This document shows, piece by piece, positions 13,216-25,241 of a stretch of DNA of 64,000 nucleotides. Within the stretch, counting starts at the first letter, position 1; every line of letters begins with the position of its first letter. The notes under the pieces were generated by a model. It did not search any database. It had not been told where the DNA came from and was given only the letters and a program-made list of their open reading frames with translations. The position numbers were made by a program, and so were the translations under genes. The DNA is from Callipepla californica brunnescens (lineage: Eukaryota; Chordata; Aves; Galliformes; Odontophoridae): assembly GCA_023055505.1 (NCBI GenBank), contig JALIRH010000122.1, positions 62,001 through 126,000 on the forward strand, read 5' to 3'.

Positions 13216-15731
13216 TCCACGTTATAAACGTTTATTTATAGATGTACAATTGTATCATTAAATCCAAAGGAAGAAACACAGCTCCTGCGAGCAGCTGTCA
13301 GGCTCTGCACTTTCTTGCTCCTATTACCTGTGGATAACGATTTGGGGAATCACAGGGCTCAGCAGGCAGAACCCGGGGTGAGGAATGCTGTGCTGGGACA
13401 CGGTCAGCGCCTCTTGCAAATTGCCATTTCTCTCTTCAGCCCCCACCCTTGCTGCCAACCGCCCCATGTTCCCATCTCACATCCACCGAGTTCCTCCTGA
13501 AGATGGAGGTATCATTAAAAAAACACAACCTAATAGTAACCCCTTAAAATCAATTAGGCTCAAGCTGCAGCAGCAGTGAGATCATAAGGCTTACAGACAA
13601 CAGGAGGGCTGATATCTCACAGAATCAACACGTGGCCCAGGATGGAGCATTGCGGATGTGCGACGCTGAAGGGCTCTGCCCGCACGGCTCACCAGAGCAG
13701 CTCCCCTGCAGCTGGGACAGCTCTTGTGGGAAATGCCTTCAGGCAAAAAATCAACTGCAGGGTATGAAATAAAGATCCAGTTTGTCCCAGTGATGCAACT
13801 CGAACCCCACCCCCTCACAGAGCTCCTTTCAACAGGAGCAATGCAGCGCTCCGTTCCCTACGAGCCCCCCTAAGGCCGCAGCCACGCCGGGTGAGCAGTC
13901 CAAGTGCAGAGCTGACAAACAAACACACTAATGGCAAGGGAAAAGCAGGCACTGCCGAGTGACACACGTGGCTAAAGGAAGAACCACGAGCTCCTAGGGA
14001 GCACCTGGGAGCTTTCCTTTTTTCCCTTCCCCCTCCCAAGGATTTGGAAATGCCCCTGTGACAACCCAGCAGGCATCAAGCTCCCCAGCTGCCATCCCAT
14101 GCCACACGCCCTGTGGACACATCCTGCTCACCAAACCAGGCACGGAACAGAATAATTTAATCATCCAATCCCTGCATAGTTTAAAAGTACAACGTATATA
14201 CAGCTATAAATTAATTTGGAATAGATTCTATTTCCTTTTTTTTTTTTTTCTTGTTTTTCCTTCGAAAAGTTTGCTGCATCACTGAATTGTGCCCGGTCTC
14301 TCTCCGCTCTGCTGTCAACACGTGAGTCATTGCGTGGCGGTGCTGCTGGAAGGGGATGAGGACACCGGGTCACTACGTGTGTCCTAACTGCTGCCTGGGA
14401 CGTCCACCAGGCAGAAAGAGGGCTGTTGTGCGTTGCTAATCTCAATTCCATTTTAATATAAGGTTTCATTCTTTAAATAAAAAGTCCGTCCCCTTGGCTC
14501 GGTGCACTTCACCAAAAGTCTTCAGGCATGTCAAGGGTCTGGGAATGAGAGTGGGAACGGCGTCAGTGCCCGGCACTGTGCCCCCTCCATGGCCCACCTG
14601 CAGCCACCCTGCTGTTGCCCGGCCCTCACACAGCCCCTCTGTTCCAGCACTGCCTCTCTCCTGGCTCTTAACACCAGCCTGCCCCGACACGAGAGGTGCA
14701 AGGGAAAACAACAGTGGGTGTACCAAGAAAACCGAAGCCAGAGTACATGAGAAAAGGCCAAGCATAACCCAGAGGATTTGCTTCAAGATCTGCTCCACTA
14801 GCCAAGGAAAATAAAGCACAGCTCCAGCGCCAAACCCCCTCAGTGGCGTCAGGAAATGCAGCAGCTGGGTGTCCAGCAGCAAGCCCCAGTGCCGTCCCTG
14901 CGACTCAAGTTTCACCTTCCCCTTCTTTCCTACAGAAACCCAGCTCTCAAGAAATGCTGGGCCTCCAGCCTGGATAATTAAGCAGGAAAAGGACTCTGAA
15001 CTCCTTGCCAAAGCTTTCATTATTTTATCAGCCCTCCCGTGACCCATCACACACGCTCTCCCCGGCGCTTTGTGGACTCCTTGGACTCCAGCTCCCCCAC
15101 CCGCCGCTCTCCAGGCTCCCACTCCTTTCACTTTGTTTTCCAGTTTAGCAGGTCGAGCTGCTCCTAAGCCCCAGCTGCAAGCTCTGACCCTTTGCTCTGT
15201 TCCCCCACAGCATCACAGCAGGGACTGCCTGCTTTCTAACGGTCACCGCAGTGCCATGGGACAGCACAACTTTTTCAATAAAACAGACAAGAAAGCAAGA
15301 AAAAAGGGTTCTTTAAAAGGTGCTGGCAGGCTGCCACGGCTGGTCGAGGCTTAGCGAGATAAGGAATAAAACTTCCAACCAGCTGAGCTGCACGTGACGC
15401 TGCACGGAAGGAGCAGTTGACAAGAGCTCAGCCGGGCTGCCAGCGTGCCCGGGGCTTTTGCTTTGTTCCTAGAGAACCAACACCAGCAACGCGAGCTTGG
15501 AGAGAGCCGGGGGTGCTGACATGCAAGCTAAACAAAATCAATTTCCCAATTAAGGAGTGTAGGGCTTGACGGAGGGGGCTGCCACCCCCCATTAGATTTG
15601 TGCATCCGGAGGAGACGCGTGAAGACTTGTGCCTCAGAGATTTAATTTAAAAGTACTAGTGTGCCGTGCTCTGCTGCCACAGGAAGCGCCACAGCTCATA
15701 CTTAGACCTCTGCTCAGTGGGCCGGCAGTGA
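13216..15731 (-). other. DNAJB12: DNAJB12 3' UTR (long form) and poly(A) candidates
   Basis: On the minus strand, ATTAAA at 15646-15641 lies about 90 nt after the stop (short form). AATAAA at 13236-13231 lies 2.5 kb after it (long form, comparable to the roughly 2-kb UTR of mammals). An AT-rich block with a T-tract lies at 14155-14260. No other gene is visible here, which favours the long UTR. The boundary is inferred. Confidence 0.5.
13231..13236 (-). terminator. DNAJB12: Candidate DNAJB12 distal poly(A) signal
   Basis: AATAAA on the minus strand (plus-strand TTTATT) in a local AT-rich patch. It is the first canonical hexamer found after the DNAJB12 stop. Confidence 0.5.
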
Positions 15732-15853
15732 CTATCCATGCAGAGAGGCTTGTATGTCTGACAGTCTGCTACAGCTGGGGGTGCCCATCTTCTGTGCTCG
15801 CTGGTACAGCTCTGTGTCACCGAAGTAGCGTGCCCGGTACAACAAACCTTCCT
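15732..15853 (-). CDS. DNAJB12: DNAJB12 terminal coding exon
   Basis: Acceptor CCCTTTGCAG|AGGAAG; stop TAG at 15734-15732. It encodes [16 protein letters not shown] ... QASLHG. Confidence 0.96.
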
Positions 15854-18800
15854 CTGCAAAGGGAAAGGCCCAGAGTTACAGACCCAAGGTGGAAGGAGAC
15901 CCATCCTGTCGGGCATGGGGGAGGAGAGGCAGGGGCTCAGAGCTCAGTGCCAGGCTGTGCGACAGCGGGCAGCACAGGCAGCAGGTTCCCAGATGAGCCC
16001 GTGTCGGGGAGCTGGGTGGGTAAACCAAAGTATTCACGAGGCATTTGGAGAACTGGGACGTTGTCCAGAGAGCTGGCAGGGTCCTTCTGACAAGGAGGCT
16101 GCAGCCCTCCCCTCTGCCACACTGCTGACAGCAGCAGGGGAACCTCTGGGGCATAGCTCCCGTCCGACCGGTTCTGTGGTGGCATTAAAAACCAAACCAA
16201 GCCAAAACAGACATGAAGTCATAGGCAGAAAGAACAAACAAACAGGAAATGCACCCACGCAGCGATAAAACACAACTTCAGCACGGCTCAGTCACTGAAG
16301 TCTTTTCCAGCACACAAAAGCCCTCTGTCCCGATCCCATGCTACTCACTCTGCTGCTTCTCTTTCCAGCAGTTATTTCGAAGGTTTGCAATGTAGTCATC
16401 CTCCACGCTCCTTTCCACGTTTTTCAAGTTCGTGCCCGTGTATTCTTCTACAAAGTTCTCAGATACGTAGTAGATAACTTTTAAGTGCTCTGTCACTCTC
16501 CTGTGCATGTGACCCACAGACCTGGCTCAAGGAGAGAAGTCACGATGGTGTGGGACACCGTGGGACACCAGCACCCCCAGTTCCTTAGCACGCACAATGT
16601 GTCATGAGTGATGGCCCTGGGCAGGTGTGGGGAGGAGGAGGACTTGCGGTAGAAAGGAAACATCAGCACAGGCAGGGACAGCCTGGTGGGCCCCTAGCTA
16701 GGTGGGCCCAGCTCTGAGCATAGACACAACCCTTTGGGCAGACTGCCCGAGGACTAAGCCCGTTTAAAATACATTAGGATTTCCAGTGCTAATTACCTCT
16801 CTGCAGCTTCCTTGCTGCTTTTGGCAGCATATCCCAGGGGCACCACATGGGCTGGGGGCTGAGGTGGGCAGAGCAGAGGGGCAGGGCAGCCTCGAAAGAG
16901 AGCTGCTGACCCCGTGTCAGCTTCCTCCAGCACATCACATGCTGCTGCCAGAACAAAATTAGCTCCGCTCTGCACTCCAGCCTGAACCAATCAGTACTTT
17001 CTAGAAGCAAATCTCTTTGCCCTACCCCCTGGATTTGCATTTCAGACAAAGCAATGTTCCTATTTCCCCCAGCGCTCTGGCAAACCTAGAGATACTCACT
17101 GGGGCGTGCGTGCAAGCTGCAGCTCAGGACCTGTGCCCAAACACTGCATCCATCGGGAATGGCTCCATCTGGAGAGAGCCCAAAGTTCCCCATAATAAAT
17201 ACTGGCTGCTGGGAGCCTGAATCTTAAGGCAGGTATAAACATTAAACCACCCAGCTCACCCTGCAGCCTGATACCAGGGCTCGCTGTGTGATTCAAGCAC
17301 CCCTTCACGTTTCATCAGCATCCAGCACTCCAGGACAAATGGTGGACAACCCCAGAGACATCACACAACCAGTTTTTTGACGCACAGACAGCACTGCTGA
17401 CAGAGAAGCAGCTCAGCTCACTGCTTTATCTGTCAACAAGTGGCACTAAAACCTCCCCCTGCCATGACAGCACCTCGGGCTGGGTTTGGGGTGGCGAGCT
17501 GCAGCTTGGTGCCCAGCACAGCTCTCAGCACCAGGCAGCAAAACACAACTGTGTGAGTGGAGCTAGTGTGCAGCACCTCCTGCCGGCACAGTGCCTGCCT
17601 GCTCTCAGCAACCTCTCCTCTTCAAAGCAGCGCTCTGCTGAGTGCCTCCTCACCCCCTCACCCATCTAAACCAAACCAATACGATGCAGATGCACTTGGC
17701 TTTGTAGACCTCAAGCATAGGAATCACACCTCAACTTTCTTCAGTTTCTCAGGCTTCCCCTCGATCCTGCCTTGTTCAAAGGCTCTCCAATCAAAAGCAC
17801 TGCCTTTACCTTGCACACAAAGCTATGGTGGTTTCCGTAGCATTCAACAACACTGCCTGTAAGCAATGTCACTGGTAATGCTACTCCTACCTCCACCTGC
17901 CTCTTAAGGACACACAGAGCTGCCACTGAAACTACCCGAAGCCTCTGTTGAGAATGATGCAAGCATTCATGTTGTTTCGTCATGCCTTTTCCCTCCAGGC
18001 TGGCACCACTACGTGACCGAGAATAGAAACCTGTTTGTCAGCACAGTGAGCTGACCAGGGCATTTCCACAGAAAGAAACAGCACTCATGCCCAGTAAATG
18101 TCTGTTTGTGGCTATCTCACAGCAAGATCAAAGTCCTGAACCAGGGGATTTCTCTGGGAGCATCCTTCCTTCTACGGGAACATCTCTTCCTCTATTGCTC
18201 CGCACCAGATCCAAACCCAGCTGAGGCTTTTATGATCACCACATGTGACTTTTGTCTTTCACACCTCGACTTAACGACATCTCATTTCACTGTGCGCATG
18301 GGACCGCAGTGTGACCCAAGGCTACAGCTCCTCCAACTCCTTTCTTCTGTTCCCTTCTAACCCAGCCATGGGAACAGGCTGCAGAGGCCAAGCACACCCC
18401 CAGCTCAGCCCCACACCTTCCATCTCCAGACCTGCTTGACAATAAGGAGCCTTCCCCGGCACATTATGTGACAGCGGGCAGCAAGAGGAACAGTAGGATG
18501 CGATGAAACCAAAAGCTGGCAGGGAAAACAGAGCACCTGGTTCCCCACCCACCGTGCCACCCAGCCCCCCAGAGCCCACCCGATCCCACGTTCCAGAGTA
18601 CAGAGTACTAACGGCCTCTGGCTCAGGCTGTAGGGTGGACTGGAGACCATCATCTGGCTGAGGGCAGACACGATGATCAGGATGAGGATGGGCATCAGCT
18701 GGACAAACAGCCCAAGGCCGCCCTGAGGGAAGAGAAATGCATGATGGAGTGCTGCACACAAAGGCCCTGTGGCAAAGCCCTCCCTCCCAGCCCTAGCACA

Positions 18801-21800
18801 ACCTCCACCCCCTGCCCTTTCTGGCCAGCAAAGCTTCCCAGGGTAAGCAAGGGGGGAACCCAGCAGTGTCCTTGCACAGCTCCAGCTTGCTGCACAGGGA
18901 GAAAACATACTGCTCTGCTTCACACAACTGCTACAGCAGCTAGCTGGCAACGTGTGCATCACAAAAAGCATCCCAGCTTCCAGCCCCCTGCCTGCTCCCA
19001 TCACTCACATCGCCCTGGTGTTCTCGTCTGTCCTGCCTCTGATGATAGGTGTATCGCATCCTGCCGTTGCTGTACACGTGAACGTTACCTACAAGCAAGG
19101 GATAACTGTCAGGGCTGGTGCTGGCCTGTCAGGATGGAGCCACAGGAGGTGGCTCTGTGTCAGCCTCACCAAGAAAAAGCAGACTGGGTACTGACACAAA
19201 GCAGCAAGTCCAGGAACCTGAACTCTGAATGCTGCCAGAATGGGCCTGATCTGCTCCTCGGGTTCAGACTGCACTCAGCAATGATAAAACAAGAGAGGTT
19301 TTAAAGGAAACCCATGTTGTGCTCGCACTTGGATCAGCTCAGCCTGCCACACAGCCAGCAGCGTGACAGCCCGTTCAGGGACAGCACAACTGCTCTCAAG
19401 CAAACAGAAATCATTCTTGGATCTTCCACCTTAAAAACCAGCTTTTCCACGCCTTGATTTACATGTCAAAACTACAGCTGAAGAGGGAGAGCAGCTGCAA
19501 AACGAGTCCTGAATTCTCCTGGGACAGTAGGGAAAGGAAAAAAGACAGAGCTAAAATAGCAGCTCTCTGTTTTCCCTGGAGTCTCTTTACCTTTGTGACA
19601 GGCAGAGGACGAATACTGCAGGAGGTGTCCAGATGTCTTTGTGAGCACTTCGTGTTAGTGTGTTAGTCCTGACACAGCAGATAGGAAAGAGCTGCCAGAG
19701 TAAATTTCGAGTGAAACACCCTGTATTATCCACTGGATCCCAAGTTCTGCAAACACCCATCTGACCAATTTAGAAACTCAGTGTGTTTGGGGCACTATGA
19801 AGGAGAACTCAACAGATTCAGCTGCGGGGAGGAACACAGCTCTCAAACCAATAAATCCCACTGTGCTGTGACTGTGCTAAAAGGATGGGGTCCCTTTCAA
19901 GAGGGTAAGGTTTGATGTACTTACTCGAAGGAAAACCACCACCAAAGAACATGTTGAAGAGGTCCTCGGGGGAGATGTCTGCCTCGAAGCCACGGTGGAA
20001 GTCCGAATGAGCATGCCCATGCCGAGCAGGGTTGAGTTTCTCATCTCCGAACTGGTCATATTGCTTCCTCTTCTCCGGGTTGCTCAACACCGCGTATGCG
20101 TTACCGATGGCTGGAACACGGACAATAAGGAAATAATTATCTTCTTCCTTCTAGCAGCAATGTGCTGAACCCTGCGAACAGGCAGCACTCGCCTGCCCTG
20201 GCTCCCAGATGGGATCCTCAGCAGCTCCTGCAGCACTACAGCACACAGGACACTCCTCTTATAACATAGGGAGAAAAAAAAACACACGGGAAACTCAGTG
20301 CCTACAGCTTTCATTAACCCAATGAATTCTATGTCCCTAGAGAAACAGGCATGAAACAGGTTCAGAAATACCAGTAGCAGAGCTGCTACAAGTTTCATTC
20401 GATTCAAGTCGTCGTTTCTTTGCACAATAGCCAAAGCCTTCATCCATAAGCAACTGAATCAGAAAACATGACTTTGGTTGATCCATTTCATTTGGAAGTG
20501 GCATTAAGGGCACTGGTATCGCAGCCTAAAATCAGAACTGCAAAGAACTGAAGCGCAGGAGAGATCACTGAAAGAGACTTTGAAACCTCCAACAAAAGCT
20601 AGCAAGGAGGTGACAGCTAAAAGCTCTGTCCCTGAGCCCTGCATCTCAATACATCCAGATGCCAAAACTAAGGCACGTCATTACAAGGGCTGCTGAGCAG
20701 CGCCTGGGACAGTGGAAATGTACTGGAATGACATCCCCCAGTTTCCCAGCCTCAGCACACATGAGCCTTCCCACCACAACCACCGCTTGCCACCCTTCTC
20801 TGTCTGGGCTTCCCTCCCCAGCCATTCCAGCTCACCACTTCCCTCCACATCAGCCTACCCACAACTACACGAACGCAGAGAGGATCCTCTCCTCCTGTGT
20901 CACAAGGAGGTTAAGAAGTTCGTGGCACTGGAGATGACGGGTGACTTAAAGGCAGGAGCATGAGTGACAGGAAAGGAAGGGAGACGTATTCCCTTCAGTG
21001 GAGATTAAGGTGCAAAATGTTCCTGGTAGTCAGACTGAGGGGTCCGGTTTCCTCTTGGACTACAGGTTTGGAGAGCATAAGATGCAATGTTAACATGTGT
21101 TCTAATTCTTGGTTATAGCCAGTGCACACAGAGCCAAAGTTTCTTCAAGCAGGCACAGGAGCGAGGCAGCAAGGACTGACTCACTCCAGCACAGGAGCTT
21201 GTCCTTTCCAGCCGCGTGGTTAAGCAATGAACATGGAGCAATTCAGGATTCTGTCAACTGTTTCGCCTTCTGCTGACAAAGCCCAAGGACCACCTCCTTC
21301 CAAGCCAGGATTTCAGCCCCACGTAGCCAGGTTCAGCTCTTTTCCCAGCGTCAGCCCAAGGGAGTGATGCAAATCTGGTGCCATGCAGGCCGCAGCCAGC
21401 TGCAACCCTGCACTGAGACAAGGTCTCTGGACAGGACATAGCACTTTATCAGCTGTCACCAGGAAGATGAACGACAAGGCCTCACCCATGCTAGAAAAAA
21501 TTAACTAAAACCCTCAGAGCGGTGCACGTTTCCCCCAGCACTCTCTGGAACCAAACAGCCAGATGGACTTCAGCGAGTGCAGTGAACCAGGAGCCCAGCT
21601 TGGGGCTGAAGGACGGGGGAGCCCAGGAGACACGGCCCAGGAGAGATAACCCGGCAGCAGATAACTCTGAAGTGGAAGATAAAGGGCACCTTGCTTAACA
21701 CACGACTTCTAGCACGTAACTCTTGTCAAAGCCTTTGGCAAACATCACAAGTTAAGATTATAGGTGAAGAAACCTGCCTTTCGCCACCTAGCAAGGTGAA

Positions 21801-24800
21801 GGACGAGCTATTGAGCAGGGCCCTACTGCACCGGCAGTGTAGCTCCACATCTGCAGGTGCTCACTACTGCATCTGGCCCCTGCCCTAAAACAGGCTTTCC
21901 CAAGCAGCTGAGGCTCAGCTCCTTATTTACCACTGTTGTGGTTTTGATGCCGGTATTCCACATCAGAACATCATGCAGGCAGTGAAGGAGTTAATGCTGT
22001 GGGGAGCAGCAGAGGAGCGGAGCTCCGCACCCAGACGCCAGGCCCGCGCTGCTCTGGGTGCGCTCTCTCGGCTGCCATGGAAAATTCAGCACGTGTGCTT
22101 CCCCTGCAGTTCCTCCCTAAAGTAAGCTCCCAGTTTCTGGTTTGGAAACTTTGTCTCTCTCTCTCTTAATTGTTCAATTTTATTAGATTTAGTAAAGTTA
22201 CTGTTCCTTCTCAGATCCAGCCGTTGTTTTTTTTCACAGACCCATCTATTCCCTCTGTTTCCCCCTCCCCCCGGAGCGCGTGGCTCTGCTGGGGCGGTGA
22301 GTGGCCCCTGACGTTGCAGTTTTTCTTTCTTCCCTCTCTCTCTCCCTTCTCGGTTTTCCCTTGGGTTACTGTCACGGATAACACCGTGACAACCACCACC
22401 ACCAGTTGTGGATCTAAGTCTTCAAATAGTTGAAACAAACCTTACGTGAGACTTCTACTGCTGAATTCATGCAGCAATGCAGCGAGAGCAGGCTAGCCTT
22501 GTTCCCTGCTCCAACACAAGCCTGCTGCCATTTCAGGAATGAAAAGCATCATCAGACTGCAGGCTTTGAATGGCTTCATGCTGCAAAACCGATGCAAAAC
22601 CACCCTGTGCTGGGTGGCTGCAGGACTCAGAGCTTCTCCCAGCATGCTGAGGGCTCTCAGCCTGTTCAGAGGAGAGTGGAAGTGAGATCAGGAGGGAATT
22701 CCCTCCAAAGCCATGTGGCAGAAGACCATGTAGTATGAGACAGGAAGGGCCGCTTGGAAACAAGGAAGGCTTCTCCTTATCCAACCAGCAGATTGAAGCC
22801 TACACACACCAACCTATGCTTGGTATTTTAAGCTTAGCACATGCTTTGTTCATGATGTTACCATCTCACCAGAGAGACAGCTTTACTGACAAGAGCTCTC
22901 TTTTGCTCCACCTGGCTTGGGAGGTTGTCTGGAGGAGTCTTTCTAGCCAAGTTCAGCACCATCACCTGACAGCTGTGGGTAAATTTTTAGCGACAGGCTG
23001 AAAGAGCTGGTGCTGTGCAGCCTGGAAAAGAGAATGCTGAGAAGTGACAAGACAGTGGCCTGCCAGAATCTAAAGGGGAGCTACAGGAAAGAAGGGGACA
23101 GACTCTTTAGCATGGTCTGTGGTGACAGAACAAGGGGAAATAGCTTCGAGCTCAAAGAGAAGAGATTTAGGTTGGATATAAGGAAAAAGTCTTTTATGGT
23201 GAGAGTGGTGAGGTGCTGGAACAGGTTGCATAGTGATATGGATGCACCATGCCTGGAGACTTGCAAAGTGAGGTTGGATCAGGCCCTGAGCAACCTGATG
23301 TAGCTGTGTGTCCCTGTTCAGGTCAGGGCAGTTGGACTAGCTGGCCTTTAAAGGTCCTTTCCAACTTTGTTGATTCTACAATTCTAAATCATTGTATACT
23401 TTACCTTTAAATGCCTCTGTAGCCCCTGGTGCGTGGTTCTTATCTGGGTGAAATTTCAGAGCAAGCTTCCTGTAAGCCTTTTTCAAGTCCTCATCGGATG
23501 CTTCTCTGTTGACTCCCAGAATTTCATAGTAATCCTTGCACTGCTTTACCCTACCAGAAAAGAGATGAGAAAACAGGGGCAATGAGTTCCAGCTACAAAA
23601 AGCTGCTCTGCCACGAACACATTGACTCTACAATGTCTCACATATCGCAGTTTTCAGTTAATGTTGTTCAGTGAACTCTGGTTTACTCAGCTCTAATTCC
23701 TCAGAGGATGACCTAATTTTTTTTGCACACTCATCCACGGAACGCCTGCGTTACGAGCACACAAACACTCCCACAGAACAAGTCAGGCCAGTAAAGGTAG
23801 GAGGGCCTCCCCTCAGGCCTGCAAAACTATGAGTTCACAAATAAGCTTCGCATGCGTCACACTCACGTTTTGGAGGATCTGGGGGACAGCTGGGCTTTCA
23901 GCATGGTTTTAATTTTAACCCTCCAGGCCCCACTGATTCAGACTTAGCGGGAGAAGGAGCTGCTCAGGCCTGCATGCAGTCCAGTTCCTGCTGCGTACCC
24001 CTCGCAGCTCTGTCACCGTTGCTCTTTCTCACGTGACTTACATGAGACAGAATAAAGCAGGCTGGGTTTCTGAAGAACCAGGGGACGTAGCAAACACACC
24101 CGGAAATCAATTAGGCAGAGCAGCTGTCGCTCAATAGAGGCTTACACAAGGTTTACCAAGCACAGTCCTTCAACTCCCAGCATTTACAAGTGGTAGAAAG
24201 GAACAGAGAATGGCTGAAACAGCGTTTGGGAAAGAGGTGAAAGGATACACGTGCCCTAGGACTATCCAGCAAGCGTCTTAGAAGTATACTGTATGAAAAG
24301 AGCGAAGGATTTTTACTTCACTGGGCTCTTAGACGGACTGTCAACAGGTGAGAGGAACACCCATGTCCCCTGGAAGTTGCTACAGAGCAAGGCTCAGAAC
24401 ACGAGGGCTGCCTGCTGCAAGCCGTGAGCCACCTCAGCACCACATGGGGTTTTGCACAGAGCTGAACAGTACCTCCAGGAAAGATTCACGTCAAGTCCAT
24501 GGAATGAATGTACTCAAAACGCCCTTTGTACCTCACTGGGAAAACGCCTGCCTGCAGCTCTGGCCTCTGTACGTGCCTGGAGGGGAAAGTCACAGCCTCA
24601 AACCTCACCTCTTCACAGCATCCAACTGGTCCTGCGTGTAGCCCTTGGGGGCCTCCCCGCCCGCGCCCCCGTTGGCGGATGGCACGTCCCCGCCGCCCTT
24701 CCCGAACTGCGCGTGAGGGGTATCCCGGGCCTGGGGCTGCCCGTCAGAGGACGGCTCGCTCTTATTGAGCGACTCGAGGAGAGCTGAAAGGACAAAAGGG

Positions 24801-25241
24801 GAAAGCAGAGCGCGGTCAGGGACCGCTGAGCTCGGTGCCTCTCCGCACCAACGCACCCCCGCCCTCTCGCTGTTTCCCACGCCAAATTGGGACGGATCCA
24901 CGAGGAACGGCAGCGCCCGGCACTCAGAGCCCACCTCCCCCTCCCGCGGAGGACTCGCCGCCCCATCACGCCCCGCGCGCCGCCCCGCACTGCGCAGGCG
25001 CAAACCTCAGAGCGGCAGCAGCGGAGCTCAGGCCGCGCCACCCAACCACCCCTCCCCCCCAACCCCCACCTCGCCCCCTCGCCCCGCCCCGCTCCCGCCG
25101 CCGCTCACCGCGGACCCGCGGCGACGGGTAGAGGCGCTGCGCCTTCTCCAGGAAGCGGCGTGCCCGCTCGGGCTGCCTAGCCTTGACGGCGGCCAGCGCG
25201 ATGCCGATGCACCGCTCCGCCTCGTCCCTGTTCGACTCCAT
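15732..25241 (-). CDS. DNAJB12: DNAJB12, ER-membrane Hsp40 co-chaperone (complete, 374 aa)
   Basis: Eight exons join in phase to 374 residues, within one residue of human: 25241-25109, 24783-24609, 23550-23405, 20110-19925, 19088-19009, 18722-18613, 16521-16349 and 15853-15732. Order of parts: N-terminal helical segment ([26 protein letters not shown]); a variable linker; a J domain at about 108-173 with DYYEILGV and the catalytic HPD at about 137-139 (FHPDKNH); a Gly/Phe-rich [13 protein letters not shown]; one membrane segment at about 245-262 ([19 protein letters not shown]); and a C-terminal DUF1977 domain ending QASLHG. In the family it sits in the ER membrane with the J domain facing the cytosol, recruiting Hsc70 for folding and degradation of membrane proteins. 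The start matches the family N-terminus, and the promoter is a CpG island with a perfect CRE. The neighbour MICU1 ends only 257 bp upstream. DNAJB14 is the close paralogue; shared gene order supports DNAJB12. Confidence 0.97.
15854..16348 (-). other. DNAJB12 intron 7
   Basis: Short intron between the last two exons; nothing else was recognised. Confidence 0.8.
16349..16521 (-). CDS. DNAJB12: DNAJB12 coding exon 7
   Basis: Acceptor CTTGAGCCAG|GTCTGT, donor CAGCAGA|GTGAGT. It encodes most of the DUF1977 domain ([20 protein letters not shown] ... [12 protein letters not shown]). The open frame is broken up in simple translations, so this exon is easily missed. Confidence 0.95.
16522..18612 (-). 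other. DNAJB12 intron 6
   Basis: No exon, RNA gene or clear transposon was recognised. Confidence 0.75.
18613..18722 (-). CDS. DNAJB12: DNAJB12 coding exon 6 (membrane segment)
   Basis: Acceptor CTTCCCTCAG|GGCGGC, donor AGGCC|GTTAGT (GTTAGT is a weak donor). It encodes the transmembrane helix and [10 protein letters not shown]. Confidence 0.95.
19009..19088 (-). CDS. DNAJB12: DNAJB12 coding exon 5
   Basis: Acceptor TTGCTTGTAG|GTAACG, donor GGCGAT|GTGAGT. It encodes [20 protein letters not shown] and ends on a codon. Confidence 0.95.
19089..19924 (-). other. DNAJB12 intron 4
   Basis: No exon or repeat was recognised. Confidence 0.75.
19925..20110 (-). CDS. DNAJB12: DNAJB12 coding exon 4
   Basis: Acceptor GTGTTCCAG|CCATCGG, donor CTTCGA|GTAAGT. 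It encodes the end of the J domain ([20 protein letters not shown]) and the Gly/Phe segment [10 protein letters not shown]. Confidence 0.97.
21934..22391 (+). mobile_element. Solo long terminal repeat of an endogenous retrovirus (458 bp)
   Basis: The element begins TGTTGTGG and ends CCGTGACA (TG...CA, with TGT/ACA inverted ends). It is flanked on both sides by ACCAC (21929-21933 and 22392-22396), a 5-bp target-site duplication. Internal order fits an LTR: a TATTCCACATCAGAACATCATG block resembling avian LTRs, a poly(A)-type AGTAAA at 22191, then a pyrimidine-rich region. No gag, pol or env sequence is present, so it is a recombined solo LTR, antisense to DNAJB12. The 3' flank is an ACC repeat, so the duplication could be partly fortuitous. 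The family is not certain. Confidence 0.62.
22995..23387 (+). mobile_element. CR1 retroposon, 5'-truncated
   Basis: Sense-oriented CR1 tail: AGCCTGGAAAAGAGAATGCTGAG, a GGGAAATAGCTTCGAGCTC-type block, TTTAGGTTGGATATAAGGAAAAA, GGTGCTGGAACAGGTTGC, GTTGGACTAGCTGGCCTTTA and TCCTTTCCAAC. It ends with two octamer repeats (GATTCTAC AATTCTAA, 23372-23387). Antisense to DNAJB12. Confidence 0.93.
23405..23550 (-). CDS. DNAJB12: DNAJB12 coding exon 3 (J domain with HPD)
   Basis: Acceptor TTTTCTGGTAG|GGTAAAG, donor TTAAAG|GTAAAG. It encodes [12 protein letters not shown], the HPD loop and [13 protein letters not shown]1 element ends 17 bp beyond the donor. Confidence 0.97.
23551..24608 (-). other. DNAJB12 intron 2
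   Basis: No exon or repeat was recognised. Confidence 0.75.
24609..24783 (-). CDS. DNAJB12: DNAJB12 coding exon 2
   Basis: Acceptor CCTTTCAG|CTCTCC, donor GAAGAG|GTGAGG. It encodes a Gly/Pro-rich variable linker and ends [12 protein letters not shown], next to the J domain. Confidence 0.95.
25109..25241 (-). CDS. DNAJB12: DNAJB12 coding exon 1
   Basis: ATG at 25241 in a CpG island; donor GTCCGCG|GTGAGC. 44 codons plus one base, ending YPSPRVR. It encodes the N-terminal helices preceding the J domain. Confidence 0.96.

Larger units (their letters stand above)
20111..23404 (-). other. DNAJB12 intron 3, hosting a solo LTR and a CR1
   Basis: The largest DNAJB12 intron. It holds the solo LTR at 21934-22391 and the CR1 at 22995-23387. 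The rest shows no recognisable feature. Confidence 0.75.

Noticed and set aside
14466..15131. 221-codon minus-strand open frame downstream of the DNAJB12 stop
   Set aside because: Lies in the presumed DNAJB12 3' UTR. It is composed of Gly/Leu-rich, repeat-free sequence without domain signatures, and DNAJB12 is already complete without it.
18405..19004. 199-codon minus-strand open frame over DNAJB12 exon 6
   Set aside because: It is the real 36-codon exon 6 with intron read on both sides. Splice sites and family length define the true coding part.
23010..23303. 97-codon plus-strand open frame in a DNAJB12 intron
   Set aside because: It is a translation of the CR1 3' region, not a gene.
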